DNA from: Bacillota bacterium
Lineage (GTDB): Bacteria; Bacillota; Clostridia; Christensenellales; Pumilibacteraceae
NCBI GenBank assembly: GCA_009780135.1
Contig: WRAP01000006.1
Span: forward strand, 1-64,000
Reading direction: 5' to 3'
DNA length: 64,000 nt
Shown here: piece after piece, positions 17,594-25,673 of the stretch
Layout: every line of letters begins with the position of its first letter
Numbering within the stretch: position 1 is the first letter of the stretch
Program-made: the position numbers and the translations under genes
Notes under the pieces: generated by a model
The model's input: the letters and a program-made list of their open reading frames with translations, nothing else
The model's database searches: none
Told to the model about the DNA's origin: nothing

Positions 17594-18433
17594 CTATTCG
17601 ATAATATCAGTTTCTACTACTTTTTCTTCCAAAACACATTCTGCAATATTTTCCTCTATAAAATTATCTTCAAATACATCGGTGTTTTTTAATATTGCTG
17701 TACCATTGCCGTTTAGAGTATCAATAGTCTTAAATGTTACAACACCGGTTTCTTTAGATGTGCCTTGAATTATATTTACTAATCTTTGCATCCAAGGGGG
17801 AAGCGGTTTTCTGGGTGGAGCATTCTCTCCTAAAGCTCGACGTTTACTATTAGCAAACCAAGCTGCATAGAATATAACAACGGAAGCAACCTTAAATGCC
17901 TCAATAGCTATACTCATAGGCGCCCATTCGCCAGGACCAAGTATAAGTGGGGTAGAGCCTATGGCTACCATAACAGCATACATTATAAGAAAAATTCTTA
18001 AGTAGTGCTTGCTTGGTAAATACTGACCTACAACAAACAAAATTCCGGTAACAAGACCAAGAGCTTGAATAATTTGTTGATGGGTATAGGTTAGATTTAT
18101 AATAGCAAAAATACCTGCACCAAATACAATAGCCAACGAAATATATAAAGCAATTCTACCTAAAATTTTGCGTCTTCTTGTTTTTTTAGCGAAGATAAAC
18201 CAAAATATCATACTTCTAATAACGCCAAAAACAGCCGCATAAATCATAATAAGGGTATATCCTATATTATCTATATGAAGACCCATAAAAATAAACATCA
18301 ATGCCCAAAATACATTAGCAATAGAAGTACATAAAAGATATCGTCTTTGATTCTTTATTTGATACGATATAAACTCAAAAATAATGGTGAAACCACCCAT
18401 TACTTGAGCTAGAATAAACCAACCAATAGCCAT
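17594..18433 (-). CDS. YgjV-family inner membrane protein
   Basis: Seven or so hydrophobic helices in the first 200 residues with the YgjV pattern: an early FEFISYQIKNQRRYLL, then helices spaced by short loops. The last 80 residues are hydrophilic and unlike the family, ending in an acidic stretch (EENIAECVLEEKVVETDIIE). The family has no established function. It reads away from the acyltransferase-like gene at 18640, with a shared promoter region of about 200 nt. Confidence 0.7.
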   Translation of the reverse strand: MAIGWFILAQVMGGFTIIFEFISYQIKNQRRYLLCTSIANVFWALMFIFMGLHIDNIGYTLIMIYAAVFGVIRSMIFWFIFAKKTRRRKILGRIALYISLAIVFGAGIFAIINLTYTHQQIIQALGLVTGILFVVGQYLPSKHYLRIFLIMYAVMVAIGSTPLILGPGEWAPMSIAIEAFKVASVVIFYAAWFANSKRRALGENAPPRKPLPPWMQRLVNIIQGTSKETGVVTFKTIDTLNGNGTAILKNTDVFEDNFIEENIAECVLEEKVVETDIIE

Positions 18434-18529
18434 TTCAAGTATTAGTATGCCACTTTTTTACTCTTTTTGCAAATAAAAAAACTAAATTTCTTTATTTTTC
18501 TACAAATTTTGCAAAAAAGAGGAAAAGAT

Positions 18530-18559
18530 TTGCATTTATTAAATATAATAATGTATAAT
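18530..18559 (+). promoter_or_regulatory. Candidate sigma-A promoter
   Basis: TTGCAT (18530-18535), 18-nt spacer, TATAAT (18554-18559), upstream of the acyltransferase-like gene. Confidence 0.5.
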
Positions 18560-18639
18560 ATATAAGTAAAAGTTGGCAGATTTGCCAAAATATATAATAA
18601 AATATAATGCGTGTTAAGCATTGTTTATTGATAAAAAAT

Positions 18640-19377
18640 ATGAAAAAATTCAAGGTAAAAACAAGAGAAAGACTTTACGATAGACTTATTCGAGGATTAA
18701 GCAGGATAATTAAACGAAAACCAAAATTTATAAATCTTAACGAAGGCATGGAGCTAGACGGACGGGATTTGCCTAAGCAGTGTATGCTTATTGGCAATCA
18801 TAACGGAGCAGGTGGACCATACTCATTTAGAACCTTTATGAAGCGAAAGCGATTTATGATTTGGGGGGCACACCCAATGTGCGAAAATTATAAATCTCGC
18901 CGACACTATTTATATCATACATTTTACCGCCAAAAGCTTGGCTGGAGCAAGCCAAGAGCTAAAATTATGTCTTGGTTTTTTGGCTCTTTTTCGCATATTA
19001 TTTATGCTCATGCTGGAATTATTCCTACCTATACCGACGGCAGACTAAGTAGAACCTTTAAATATTCGTTTGAATGTCTAGAAAAAGATGTTTCTGTTTT
19101 TGTTTTTCCGGAAGACTCTAGCGAGGGCTATAAAGAACAAATTGAGAAATTCTGGCCAGGATTTTTACATTTTGCTATACTTTATTATAAAAGAAAAGGC
19201 GAAGATTTACCAATCTACACCTGCTATTATCATAAAAAGCCCAAAACAATAGTAATAGGCAAGCCTTTATATGTTCAAGAGCTTCTAAAAGAAAATTCAA
19301 AAGAAGAAGTTTTGGAAATTTTTAGAACCTATATGAATTCTCTAAGAGAGTACGCTGTAGAGGATAATAAAAAATAA
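18640..19377 (+). CDS. Lysophospholipid acyltransferase-like protein
   Basis: A glycerolipid acyltransferase-fold protein of about 245 residues. Motif I appears as IGNHNGAGG, which keeps the His but lacks the usual Asp of HX4D. Motif III appears as FPEDSSEGY, and a later KTIVIGKPL fits the conserved basic motif. The changed motif I means catalysis is uncertain. I prefer ATG 18640 (MKKFKVKTRERLYDRL); ATG 18607 would add 11 residues, and neither has a strong ribosome binding site. Confidence 0.65.
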   Translation: MKKFKVKTRERLYDRLIRGLSRIIKRKPKFINLNEGMELDGRDLPKQCMLIGNHNGAGGPYSFRTFMKRKRFMIWGAHPMCENYKSRRHYLYHTFYRQKLGWSKPRAKIMSWFFGSFSHIIYAHAGIIPTYTDGRLSRTFKYSFECLEKDVSVFVFPEDSSEGYKEQIEKFWPGFLHFAILYYKRKGEDLPIYTCYYHKKPKTIVIGKPLYVQELLKENSKEEVLEIFRTYMNSLREYAVEDNKK

Positions 19378-19566
19378 CCTAACACAATATAAGTACTAGA
19401 TAATTATGTTTAAGAAAAATAGTGTTAAAGCTTTATAAAACTAACTAAAATTGTTTTTATACCCTAAAAAATTCACGAACTCTTTTCTCGTAGCATAGTA
19501 TGAAAATGAGTGTTACATAAGATTTTTAATTATCTTATGTTAATATTCTATACTAAGGAGAAAAAA

Positions 19567-20499
19567 ATGAGTAATTGTAATTGTTGTTGTCTTCGAGGAC
19601 CAAGGGGTTTCACGGGTGCTCCAGGACAACAAGGACCAAGAGGTTTGCAAGGTCCGCAAGGTGAGCGTGGACCTTGTGGTTGCGAAGGTCCTGAGGGTCC
19701 ACAAGGACCGATAGGCTTAACTGGTTTACAAGGTCCTGAAGGACCTCAAGGGCAAATTGGTCCGATAGGAGAATCAGGATTGCAAGGTCCTCCGGGCGAA
19801 AATGGTCAAACTCCGTTTATCGGTGAAAATGGTAATTGGTGGATTGGGAATATAGATACAGGTATATCTGCAAGTGGTCAAGAAGGTCCAACGGGACCGC
19901 AAGGACCTCCCGGAACGAATGGTTCTGATGGTCAAGTTGGCCCACAAGGACCTGCTGGAGATAACGGTTTAACACCATATATTGGCAGTAATGGTAATTG
20001 GTGGATAGGCGATACTGATACAGGCATTGTCGCTCAAGGAGAACAAGGTCCGATGGGTCCTATAGGCCCGCAAGGTCCTGCAGGTGTGCTTTTTAATAAC
20101 TATGGTTTTGCTTCTGTTAATGCAAACACACCTGTTGCTGTTGGAAGTAAGATAGCATATTCGGCAAATCAAATTTTTTCGCCGTTTATAAGTGTTGATT
20201 CTACTAATTCGGTTTTTACTGTTTCACAAGCGGGAGTTTATATGATAACTTATAGTGTGAATTTACAAGCGGAAACATTTAATCTGCTGCAACTTACTGT
20301 AAACGACACAGCGTATCCACCGGCAAATCAAGGTCCGTATACACCGTTATTGCGTGATTTTTACACGAATACTGTAATATTAAACTTAAATGCCGGCGAC
20401 CAACTCTCTATTGAATTATGGGGGAATTATTCTCCAGCGGCGGTACTACAATATAAAGGAAGTAATTTTACGATACTTCAAATTGGAACAGCTGCTTAA
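19567..20499 (+). CDS. Collagen-like BclA-type surface protein
   Basis: 310 residues from ATG 19567, supported by AAGGAG 10 nt upstream. The Cys-rich start MSNCNCCCLRGPRGFTG parallels the paralogue at 11988. Gly-X-Y repeats are interrupted twice by a segment with G.NGNWWIG..DTGI, and the last 135 residues form a beta-rich domain (VFTVSQAGVYMITYSVNLQ) like the C1q/TNF-like C-terminus of BclA, which trimerises collagen-like spore filaments. A spore-surface or exosporium location is therefore likely, though direct evidence is lacking. Confidence 0.88.
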   Translation: MSNCNCCCLRGPRGFTGAPGQQGPRGLQGPQGERGPCGCEGPEGPQGPIGLTGLQGPEGPQGQIGPIGESGLQGPPGENGQTPFIGENGNWWIGNIDTGISASGQEGPTGPQGPPGTNGSDGQVGPQGPAGDNGLTPYIGSNGNWWIGDTDTGIVAQGEQGPMGPIGPQGPAGVLFNNYGFASVNANTPVAVGSKIAYSANQIFSPFISVDSTNSVFTVSQAGVYMITYSVNLQAETFNLLQLTVNDTAYPPANQGPYTPLLRDFYTNTVILNLNAGDQLSIELWGNYSPAAVLQYKGSNFTILQIGTAA

Positions 20500-20538
20500 A
20501 AAATTTTGTTTATTTAAAACAAAATAAATATCCTAAAA

Positions 20539-20572
20539 CAAAAACTCTTATCAAATATGGTAGGGGTTTTTG
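20539..20572 (+). terminator. Terminator after the second collagen-like gene
   Basis: CAAAAACTCTTATC pairs with GGTAGGGGTTTTTG, with G-T pairs, ending in T-rich sequence. Confidence 0.6.
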
Positions 20573-20699
20573 TAATAGTATTACAAAAGAGATTTTGCTG
20601 AGTGTATGTTTCCTAAATTTAATACTTATATCCCTTTAGATGTTGCTAGCAAAATATTATTATGATAAAATAATATTTATTCGTTGGGAGAATAAATAT

Positions 20700-22028
20700 A
20701 TGACAATAGAAGAGAGAGAACAAAAGAAAGAAAAGGTTAAAAAACCTAAAAGAAAAAAGACAAAAAAGCATAAAAGAGCTAATAATTTTGTCTTTTGGAT
20801 TTTGCGAATTGCTTTAACTCCGTTTATGTGGTTTAAGTGGAGAATAAAATTCGATTATAAAACAGCTAAAGGACTTAGACGACCATGCTTAATAGTGTGC
20901 AATCATCAAACAAGCATGGACCAATTTGCTGTTGGCATGGGCTTCAGTTTTGGCATAAATTTTGTAGCTAGCGATACGATTTTTAGGCATGGGTTTTTAA
21001 GCTGGCTTATGCGAGTAATAGCAAAACCGATTCCATTTAACAAAGGTACTTCTGACCCGCTTGCGATTAAAAGTATGATGCAAGTTATAGAAGCTAAGGG
21101 TTGTGTTGGTCTTTTCCCAGAGGGTAACCGTAGCTACGCAGGTGAGACTATGGAGGTTCAACCGGGTACAGGTAGATTGGCCAAAAAGCTGAATGTGCCC
21201 GTTTACATATGCAATATTCAAGGAGGATATTTAATAAAGCCAAGATGGAAAAAAACTTTTAATAAAGGTAAATGTATTACTAAGGTTGTTAGAGTTTTAT
21301 CGGTAGAGGAGATTGCGAATTTGTCAGGTGACGATATACAAGATATTATTCAAAAGGAATTATATGTAAACGAATTTGATTTTGCTATGCAACATAAAAA
21401 ACCATATAAAGGTAAAGCTCGTGCCGAATTTTTAGAGGGATTATTGTTTTATTGTCCTAAGTGCAAAGAAGTTGGCGGATTGATGAGTAAAAAACACGAT
21501 TTAATGTGTACAAAGTGTGGTTTAGTAGCAACAGTAAATCAGCATATTCATTTTGAGTATAGGGGGCAAGAAATCAACAAGAATGAGCAACAAATATTCG
21601 GGATGCCCAGGAATCCGTCCCCTACGATGGGTTTGTCTGTAGGGGACGCAGTCCTCGGCGTCCCACAACAATTGCCATCTACAATCCTCGATTGGAGTAA
21701 GCTTCAAGAAAAATTTGTTGAGGAGTTTGATGTTAGCTCATACATAGATACACCGATTTTTAGCGACGAAAACGCAACCTTTAGCAAGGTAGAATACGCA
21801 AAAAAACAAACGGAAGGTACAGTTGGCACTCTAAAAATATATAATAACCGCCTAAATATTTGTGATACTGATTTTTACTTTGATACCCTAAAAGCCGTAA
21901 CGGTTACCGAAAGCCGAAAGCTTAGCTTTTTTACCCTAGACGGCACCGCTTATGCGGTAGATGTACCAAGACGCACAAATGTAATAAAATACAAACAATT
22001 TTTTGAGAAAATTAGAGGAGAGAAGTAG
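20700..22028 (+). CDS. 1-acyl-glycerol-3-phosphate acyltransferase (PlsC-like) with a C-terminal zinc ribbon
   Basis: The acyltransferase half (about residues 40-250) has motif I NHQTSMD (HX4D) and motif III FPEGNRSYAG, so it should acylate lysophosphatidate at the membrane. A Lys-rich N-terminus precedes one hydrophobic segment. The C-terminal 180 residues are unusual: a four-Cys zinc ribbon (CPKCKEVGG...CTKCG) and an unassigned beta-rich domain. Between them a palindromic repeat (21616-21665) is translated in frame as VGDAVLGVPQ. I chose ATG 20700 because GGGAG lies about 10 nt upstream. Confidence 0.85.
   Translation: MTIEEREQKKEKVKKPKRKKTKKHKRANNFVFWILRIALTPFMWFKWRIKFDYKTAKGLRRPCLIVCNHQTSMDQFAVGMGFSFGINFVASDTIFRHGFLSWLMRVIAKPIPFNKGTSDPLAIKSMMQVIEAKGCVGLFPEGNRSYAGETMEVQPGTGRLAKKLNVPVYICNIQGGYLIKPRWKKTFNKGKCITKVVRVLSVEEIANLSGDDIQDIIQKELYVNEFDFAMQHKKPYKGKARAEFLEGLLFYCPKCKEVGGLMSKKHDLMCTKCGLVATVNQHIHFEYRGQEINKNEQQIFGMPRNPSPTMGLSVGDAVLGVPQQLPSTILDWSKLQEKFVEEFDVSSYIDTPIFSDENATFSKVEYAKKQTEGTVGTLKIYNNRLNICDTDFYFDTLKAVTVTESRKLSFFTLDGTAYAVDVPRRTNVIKYKQFFEKIRGEK
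21616..21665. repeat. Palindromic GTAGGGGACG repeat inside a coding region
   Basis: CGTCCCCTAC (21616-21625) is inverted at 21639-21648. GTAGGGGACGCAGTCCTCGG begins the copy that matches 33540-33564 on the other strand. It is read in frame within the acyltransferase gene. Confidence 0.75.
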
Positions 22029-22032
22029 TAAA

Positions 22033-22500
22033 GTGTTTGATAGATTTTTTTGGATAGGAATTATAATAGTTGGCGGAATAATGTTACTTGTGCTGGGTTT
22101 TGTAACCTTAGGGCTAATTATTTTACATAAAAAACAATCCGCAAAACAAAAAAATAAACGGCAGTTTAAGACAAAAAAGACTGTTTCTAAAAAGAGTATG
22201 ATTTACTTTTTTTTGCTGTTTGTTTTTATTGGCTTAGTCGCACTAGGAGCATATATCGGTTTTTTTGCCCTTATAGATGTAATAATAGAGCCGTCTAACA
22301 GAATAAATTCGATAGCTTTTTCTTGCATTTTAGCCATAGTTTTTGCGTTTTTTGGTACAGCAATTTTTTTAGCAATCTTAACCTCAATAAAGCAACGCAA
22401 CAAAGGCGAAAAGATTGACCTAAAAAGTTTTTTAGAATTAGATAGTGAGCCTGATGACAAAACCGATTTTTGGAAGGATAGTTGGGATAATGAACTTTGA
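22033..22500 (+). CDS. Hypothetical protein with three transmembrane segments
   Basis: Not recognised. From GTG 22033 it has 155 residues with hydrophobic stretches near residues 4-31, 56-88 and 97-119, and an acidic, soluble C-terminus (SEPDDKTDFWKDSW). The ribosome binding site GAGGAGAG lies in the last codons of the acyltransferase gene, so the two are coupled. The TTG at 22003 would extend it inside the upstream gene and is less likely. It ends before a strong terminator. Confidence 0.65.
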   Translation: MFDRFFWIGIIIVGGIMLLVLGFVTLGLIILHKKQSAKQKNKRQFKTKKTVSKKSMIYFFLLFVFIGLVALGAYIGFFALIDVIIEPSNRINSIAFSCILAIVFAFFGTAIFLAILTSIKQRNKGEKIDLKSFLELDSEPDDKTDFWKDSWDNEL

Positions 22501-22547
22501 AATATTTGTTGTAATAATAAAATGTGCTAAAAAAGCATAACTTATAG

Positions 22548-22582
22548 AAAAAACGCACTGAGATAATCTCAGTGCGTTTTTT
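22548..22582. terminator. Rho-independent terminator
   Basis: AAAACGCACTGAGAT/ATCTCAGTGCGTTTT stem with flanking A and T runs. Confidence 0.88.
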
Positions 22583-22588
22583 AATAGG

Positions 22589-22673
22589 TGCAGGCGACCG
22601 AGGCGTTCGCCCCTACAATTTAGCGGATATGGAAAATCGTGCTTAACTGTAGGGACGCATTTCTGGGTGTCCC
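22589..22673. repeat. Two tandem palindromic GTAGGGG-type repeats
   Basis: 22589-22617 reads, on the minus strand, TGTAGGGGCGAACGCCTCGG then TCGCCTGCA. 22648-22673 reads TGTAGGGACGCATTTCTGGG then TGTCCC, and matches the copy after folC (44800-44823) in reverse. Both lie in a gene-free gap. Confidence 0.65.
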
Positions 22674-22674
22674 G

Positions 22675-22718
22675 ACTACTATAAAAGTCATTCGCTAGCG
22701 AATGACTTTTATAGTAGT
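22675..22718. repeat. 44-bp perfect palindrome sharing its core with 28228-28271
   Basis: 22-bp arms without a loop. The core AAAAGTCATTC/GAATGACTTTT is the same as in the palindrome at 28228-28271, and both follow a GTAGGGG-type repeat. It directly follows the stop of the small minus-strand gene at 22720-22887 and may also act as its terminator. Confidence 0.65.
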
Positions 22719-22719
22719 G

Positions 22720-22887
22720 TTAAGCAACTTCGCTTACTGCTAATAAGTACTGTTTTTTGTTTTGCATATAGATTTTTATAGCTATAAGTTCATCGTTTTC
22801 TTTTGTGTAACCTATATCTTTAATTTCTTCTATCTCCGTAAAAACTACTTCACCTATACAGGTTATAAGTTTTTCTATATCTTTCAT
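22720..22887 (-). CDS. Small 55-residue hypothetical protein
   Basis: The minus strand has AAGGAGGA (22897-22904), a perfect ribosome binding site, 9 nt before ATG 22887. The frame reads MKDIEKLITCIGEVVFTEIE and ends LLAVSEVA before TAA. It looks like a small acidic alpha/beta protein. It reads away from the tandem-HTH regulator at 23035 across a region with an inverted repeat, so it is probably that regulator's target. Not recognised. The plus-strand open frame over the same bases has no ribosome binding site. Confidence 0.7.
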   Translation of the reverse strand: MKDIEKLITCIGEVVFTEIEEIKDIGYTKENDELIAIKIYMQNKKQYLLAVSEVA

Positions 22888-22932
22888 TTGCAAAAATCCT
22901 CCTTAATAAATTTTGCACACGAGGGCAATGAT

Positions 22933-23031
22933 TATAGTATATGTACAACTAACCTGTTTGTCTAGTGTTTTTGTATATATGTCGAAAAACCTGTAATTTT
23001 ATCATTTAACAGGTGAATTGTACATACTATA
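22933..23031. promoter_or_regulatory. Inverted-repeat operator between the small gene and its divergent HTH regulator
   Basis: TATAGTATATGTACAACTAA (from 22933) and, inverted, AACAGGTGAATTGTACATAC (from 23008) share TATAGTAT..GTACAA.T.ACCTGTT. The two half-sites flank the divergent promoters. A TGTCGAA box, the Spo0A consensus, lies between them at 22980-22986. Confidence 0.5.
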
Positions 23032-23034
23032 CAT

Positions 23035-23463
23035 ATGGCTACTTTTTCTGAACGACTTTTCGAGTTGATGCTTGAGAAAGAAATCAAATCTCACGAACTT
23101 GCAAGTATTATTGGTGTTTCTACAAATACAGTCAATGATTGGAAGCGTGGTAAATTTCATATGAATTTACGAAACGCAATAAAACTTGCTGATTTTTTTG
23201 AATGTTCAATAGATTATCTTGTGGGTCGTTCGGAAGATTACTCTTATTTTGCACCGACATTTTATCCGCTTTTTTATTCTCATTTATTAGCTGTACTGAA
23301 GGAATACGGATACACTACATATAGAATACGACTTGATGGCATATTAGGTGGAGGACATTTTGGTAGTTGGAAAAAAGGTTGCGACCCTCTTATAGCAACT
23401 TTAATTCCTCTCGCCGACTATTTAGGCGTTACTCTTGATTATCTTGTTGGGCGAGATAGATAA
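23035..23463 (+). CDS. XRE-family regulator with two tandem HTH domains
   Basis: 142 residues. The first HTH (about residues 8-66) is ordinary: SHELASIIGVSTNTVNDWKR, ending CSIDYLVGRSED. The second (about 80-142) repeats the fold with TTYRIRLDGILGGGHFGSWKK and ends VTLDYLVGRDR. The same end motif shows an internal duplication, and the second recognition helix is diverged, so it may serve dimerisation or ligand sensing. The ATG overlaps the right half of the inverted repeat, which suggests autoregulation. The broken XRE gene at 15868 is a single-domain relative. Confidence 0.82.
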   Translation: MATFSERLFELMLEKEIKSHELASIIGVSTNTVNDWKRGKFHMNLRNAIKLADFFECSIDYLVGRSEDYSYFAPTFYPLFYSHLLAVLKEYGYTTYRIRLDGILGGGHFGSWKKGCDPLIATLIPLADYLGVTLDYLVGRDR

Positions 23464-23635
23464 TATTTTATTAAGTGCGGACCATAGCAATATAATGTAT
23501 AGATAAAGGATTTTAGGCGAAGCAATCCAGTTAAGCTAGGTTAATTATAAAGTATTTCTGTAATTATTGGATAATTATTAGGTACAAAAAAATACTAGTG
23601 TACTTGTAGAAACTAATTGATAACTCTTGAAATAT

Positions 23636-23672
23636 AAAAAAATGTAACGAATATAATTTCGTTACATTTTTT
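23636..23672. terminator. Bidirectional terminator
   Basis: AAAAAATGTAACGAA/TTCGTTACATTTTTT stem between the convergent regulator gene and dnaN. Confidence 0.85.
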
Positions 23673-23700
23673 AATTAAATTATTAACTACATACTGAAAA

Positions 23701-24816
23701 CTAATTCATAATTCTAACAGGCAGTATTAAATATAAAAACTCGTCCTCAACTGCACCGCTGGGTACAACTATGCCGGGTTGGGTTTGCTCGTTCATTTTG
23801 ATTTGGATGTGGTCTACATTAGTAGGCTTTAATAAATCTAAAAAGAATCTAGCGTTAAAGGCAATCGACATATCTTTACCCGATAACTTTACGGGTACTT
23901 GTTCGCTGATTGTTCCCATCTCAGAATTTGATGTAATGTACATCATATCGTCTTTAATGTCAAATTTTACTAAGTATGTTTTTTCAGCTTTAGCTAACAG
24001 CAACGCTCTTTCGATACTGCTTTCAAAAATATCTTTTGGTACAATAACAGTGCTAGTAAACTCTGTAGGGATAATTTGTCTGTAGTTTATAAACTCGCCG
24101 TCTAGTAGTCTTGCTGTTAGTTTAGTATGCTCTAAGCTAACCAAAATATAATTTTTTTGAACACCAACCTCTACTAAATCCTCTGTATCGTCTAAAAGAT
24201 TTGCTATCTCTACCAATGCACGAGAAGGTACAATCGCACTCATCATAGCTGTAGTTTTTTCTATAGCTTTAGTACATTTAGCTAAGCGGTATCCGTCTAA
24301 AGCAACGCCTGTTAAAGTAATGTCGCTAACCTCTAAAAGTGCACCTTTTAATATAGGGCGACTATCGTCTAAGCAAACCGAAAATTTGATTTTATTTATT
24401 AAATCCTTTAACTCCTTGCGTACAATAGAAAATGTTTGAGCCTCTGTTAATTCGGCTACAGGCGGGAAATCATTTGCATTAAACACTTGTAAAAAACTCT
24501 CGTTATCGCCGTATTTTATTTTTAACTTGCCCTCTAATAGAGTTAATTCTACTTGCTCACTATCTATTTTACGCATAAAATCAGTAAAGAGTCTACCCGC
24601 TACAACGGTTTCGCCCTCTACTTTTACATCTGCTTGCAGGGTACGCTCGATGGCAATTTCTAAATCTGTTGCCACCATAGTAAGAGTGCCTGCACTTGCT
24701 TTAAGTAAAATCCCTTCTAAAATAGGATTAGTTGTTTTTGTACTCGTTGCCTTAATAACCTGATTTAAGGCAATAGATAAATCATTTGCGTTTGCTATAA
24801 GTTTCATTTTTTTCAC
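23701..24816 (-). CDS. dnaN: DNA polymerase III beta subunit (sliding clamp)
   Basis: The ring-shaped processivity clamp of the replicative polymerase. Length (371) and the three-domain pattern fit, including the N-terminal SIALNQVIKATSTKTTNPIL, GTLTMVATDLEIAIE, DSRPILKGALLEV and the C-terminal end VEDEFLYLILPVRIMN. It is normally next to dnaA; here dnaA is absent and the gene stands alone. The start may be ATG 24816 or ATG 24807 (MKLIANANDL); neither has a strong ribosome binding site. Confidence 0.95.
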   Translation of the reverse strand: MKKMKLIANANDLSIALNQVIKATSTKTTNPILEGILLKASAGTLTMVATDLEIAIERTLQADVKVEGETVVAGRLFTDFMRKIDSEQVELTLLEGKLKIKYGDNESFLQVFNANDFPPVAELTEAQTFSIVRKELKDLINKIKFSVCLDDSRPILKGALLEVSDITLTGVALDGYRLAKCTKAIEKTTAMMSAIVPSRALVEIANLLDDTEDLVEVGVQKNYILVSLEHTKLTARLLDGEFINYRQIIPTEFTSTVIVPKDIFESSIERALLLAKAEKTYLVKFDIKDDMMYITSNSEMGTISEQVPVKLSGKDMSIAFNARFFLDLLKPTNVDHIQIKMNEQTQPGIVVPSGAVEDEFLYLILPVRIMN

Positions 24817-24825
24817 TATGAAAAC

Positions 24826-24839
24826 TTGTCATATGACAA
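24826..24839. promoter_or_regulatory. Palindrome upstream of dnaN
   Basis: TTGTCATATGACAA is a perfect 14-bp palindrome 10 nt upstream of the dnaN start, a possible operator. The rest of the gap to 25021 shows nothing clear except TGTACA at 24978. Confidence 0.3.
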
Positions 24840-25021
24840 TTGTTTTCGTTCATTTAGATTTTCCATATTGAGTATTTCATTTCTCGCTTAGGAAAGATTA
24901 CAAGTATATTATAACAGTGGGGGAGAGGAGTGTCAAATGAATTTATTTAAAGATATATAAAACCACTAAAAATACGATGTACAAATTGCACCATGTTTTT
25001 TTGTAATTTTAATAAAAAATG

Positions 25022-25050
25022 TTGACAAATTGTACAAGATAGCGTACAAT
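25022..25050 (+). promoter_or_regulatory. Toxin-antitoxin promoter with overlapping operator
   Basis: TTGACA (25022-25027), 17-nt spacer, TACAAT (25045-25050). ATTGTAC (25029-25035) and GTACAAT (25044-25050) form an inverted repeat in the spacer and -10, and TGTACA also occurs at 24978. YefM-family antitoxins bind TGTACA-centred palindromes in E. coli, so autoregulation is likely. Confidence 0.7.
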
Positions 25051-25070
25051 AATAGTTGGAGGTGGCAACA

Positions 25071-25322
25071 ATGCACAATGTAAATGTTTCAAACTTTAGA
25101 AAAGACTTATTCGCTTATATAAATCAAACAATAGAATATGGCGAGCCCATCAATGTAAGTGCTAAAAATGGTAATGCTGTACTTCTTAGCGAAGAAGAAT
25201 ATAACGGTATGATAGAAACTTTGTACCTTTGTAGTATTCCTGGTATGCGTGATTCAATCATAGAGGGAATGAATACTAAACCCGAGGATTTAGTAGAAGT
25301 TGATTGGGAAAAGGAGTTGTAG
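25071..25322 (+). CDS. yefM: Type II antitoxin, YefM/Phd family
   Basis: 83 residues from ATG 25071, with GGAGG about 8 nt upstream. The N-terminal DNA-binding part (NVNVSNFRKDLFAYINQTIE) and NGNAVLLSEEEYNGMIETLY are typical YefM/Phd sequence, and the acidic C-terminus (PEDLVEVDWEKEL) should wrap the toxin. Its stop is 3 nt before the toxin gene. The TTG at 25056 precedes the ribosome binding site and is not the start. Confidence 0.9.
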   Translation: MHNVNVSNFRKDLFAYINQTIEYGEPINVSAKNGNAVLLSEEEYNGMIETLYLCSIPGMRDSIIEGMNTKPEDLVEVDWEKEL

Positions 25323-25325
25323 AAT

Positions 25326-25607
25326 ATGGAAGAAGTAAAAATCTATAAAATAGAGTTTACTAAGCAAGCCGAGAAGGATTGGAATAGAATAACGGATGTT
25401 AAGGTGCTAAAAAAGAAAGCAATAACTCTATTAAAAATCCTAAAAGAAAATCCATATAAAATACCGCCAAAATATGAAAAGTTGGTTGGCGATTTATTAG
25501 GCTCTTATTCTAGGCGAATTAACCAACAGCATAGGTTAGTATATTCCGTTGACGAAGCTCAAAGAAGTGTTCGCATAATAAGAATGTGGACGCATTACGA
25601 AAAATAA
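25326..25607 (+). CDS. yoeB: YoeB/Txe-family mRNA interferase toxin
   Basis: 93 residues with the RelE-fold YoeB hallmarks: KQAEKDWNRI at the start, NPYKIPPKYEKLVGDLLGSY in the middle, SRRINQQHRLVYSV and the C-terminal MWTHYEK. The active-site Glu, Arg and His positions known from YoeB appear to be present (KYEKL, QQHRLVY, WTHYE). It cleaves ribosome-bound mRNA when free of antitoxin. A terminator follows. Confidence 0.93.
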   Translation: MEEVKIYKIEFTKQAEKDWNRITDVKVLKKKAITLLKILKENPYKIPPKYEKLVGDLLGSYSRRINQQHRLVYSVDEAQRSVRIIRMWTHYEK

Positions 25608-25633
25608 AAACTAAATAGCATATAAACATAAAG

Positions 25634-25661
25634 CACGATGTAGCGTTATACATCGTGTTTT
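25634..25661. terminator. Terminator after the toxin-antitoxin pair
   Basis: CACGATGTA/TACATCGTG stem followed by TTTTA; also serves the convergent HTH gene. Confidence 0.75.
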
Positions 25662-25673
25662 ATATTTGATTAT

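Noticed and set aside
18640-19377. Call as a functional PlsC
   Set aside because: Motif I lacks the Asp of HX4D, so only acyltransferase-like is claimed.
22762-22965. 67-codon plus-strand frame
   Set aside because: It lies antisense to the 55-codon gene that has a perfect ribosome binding site, and has none itself.
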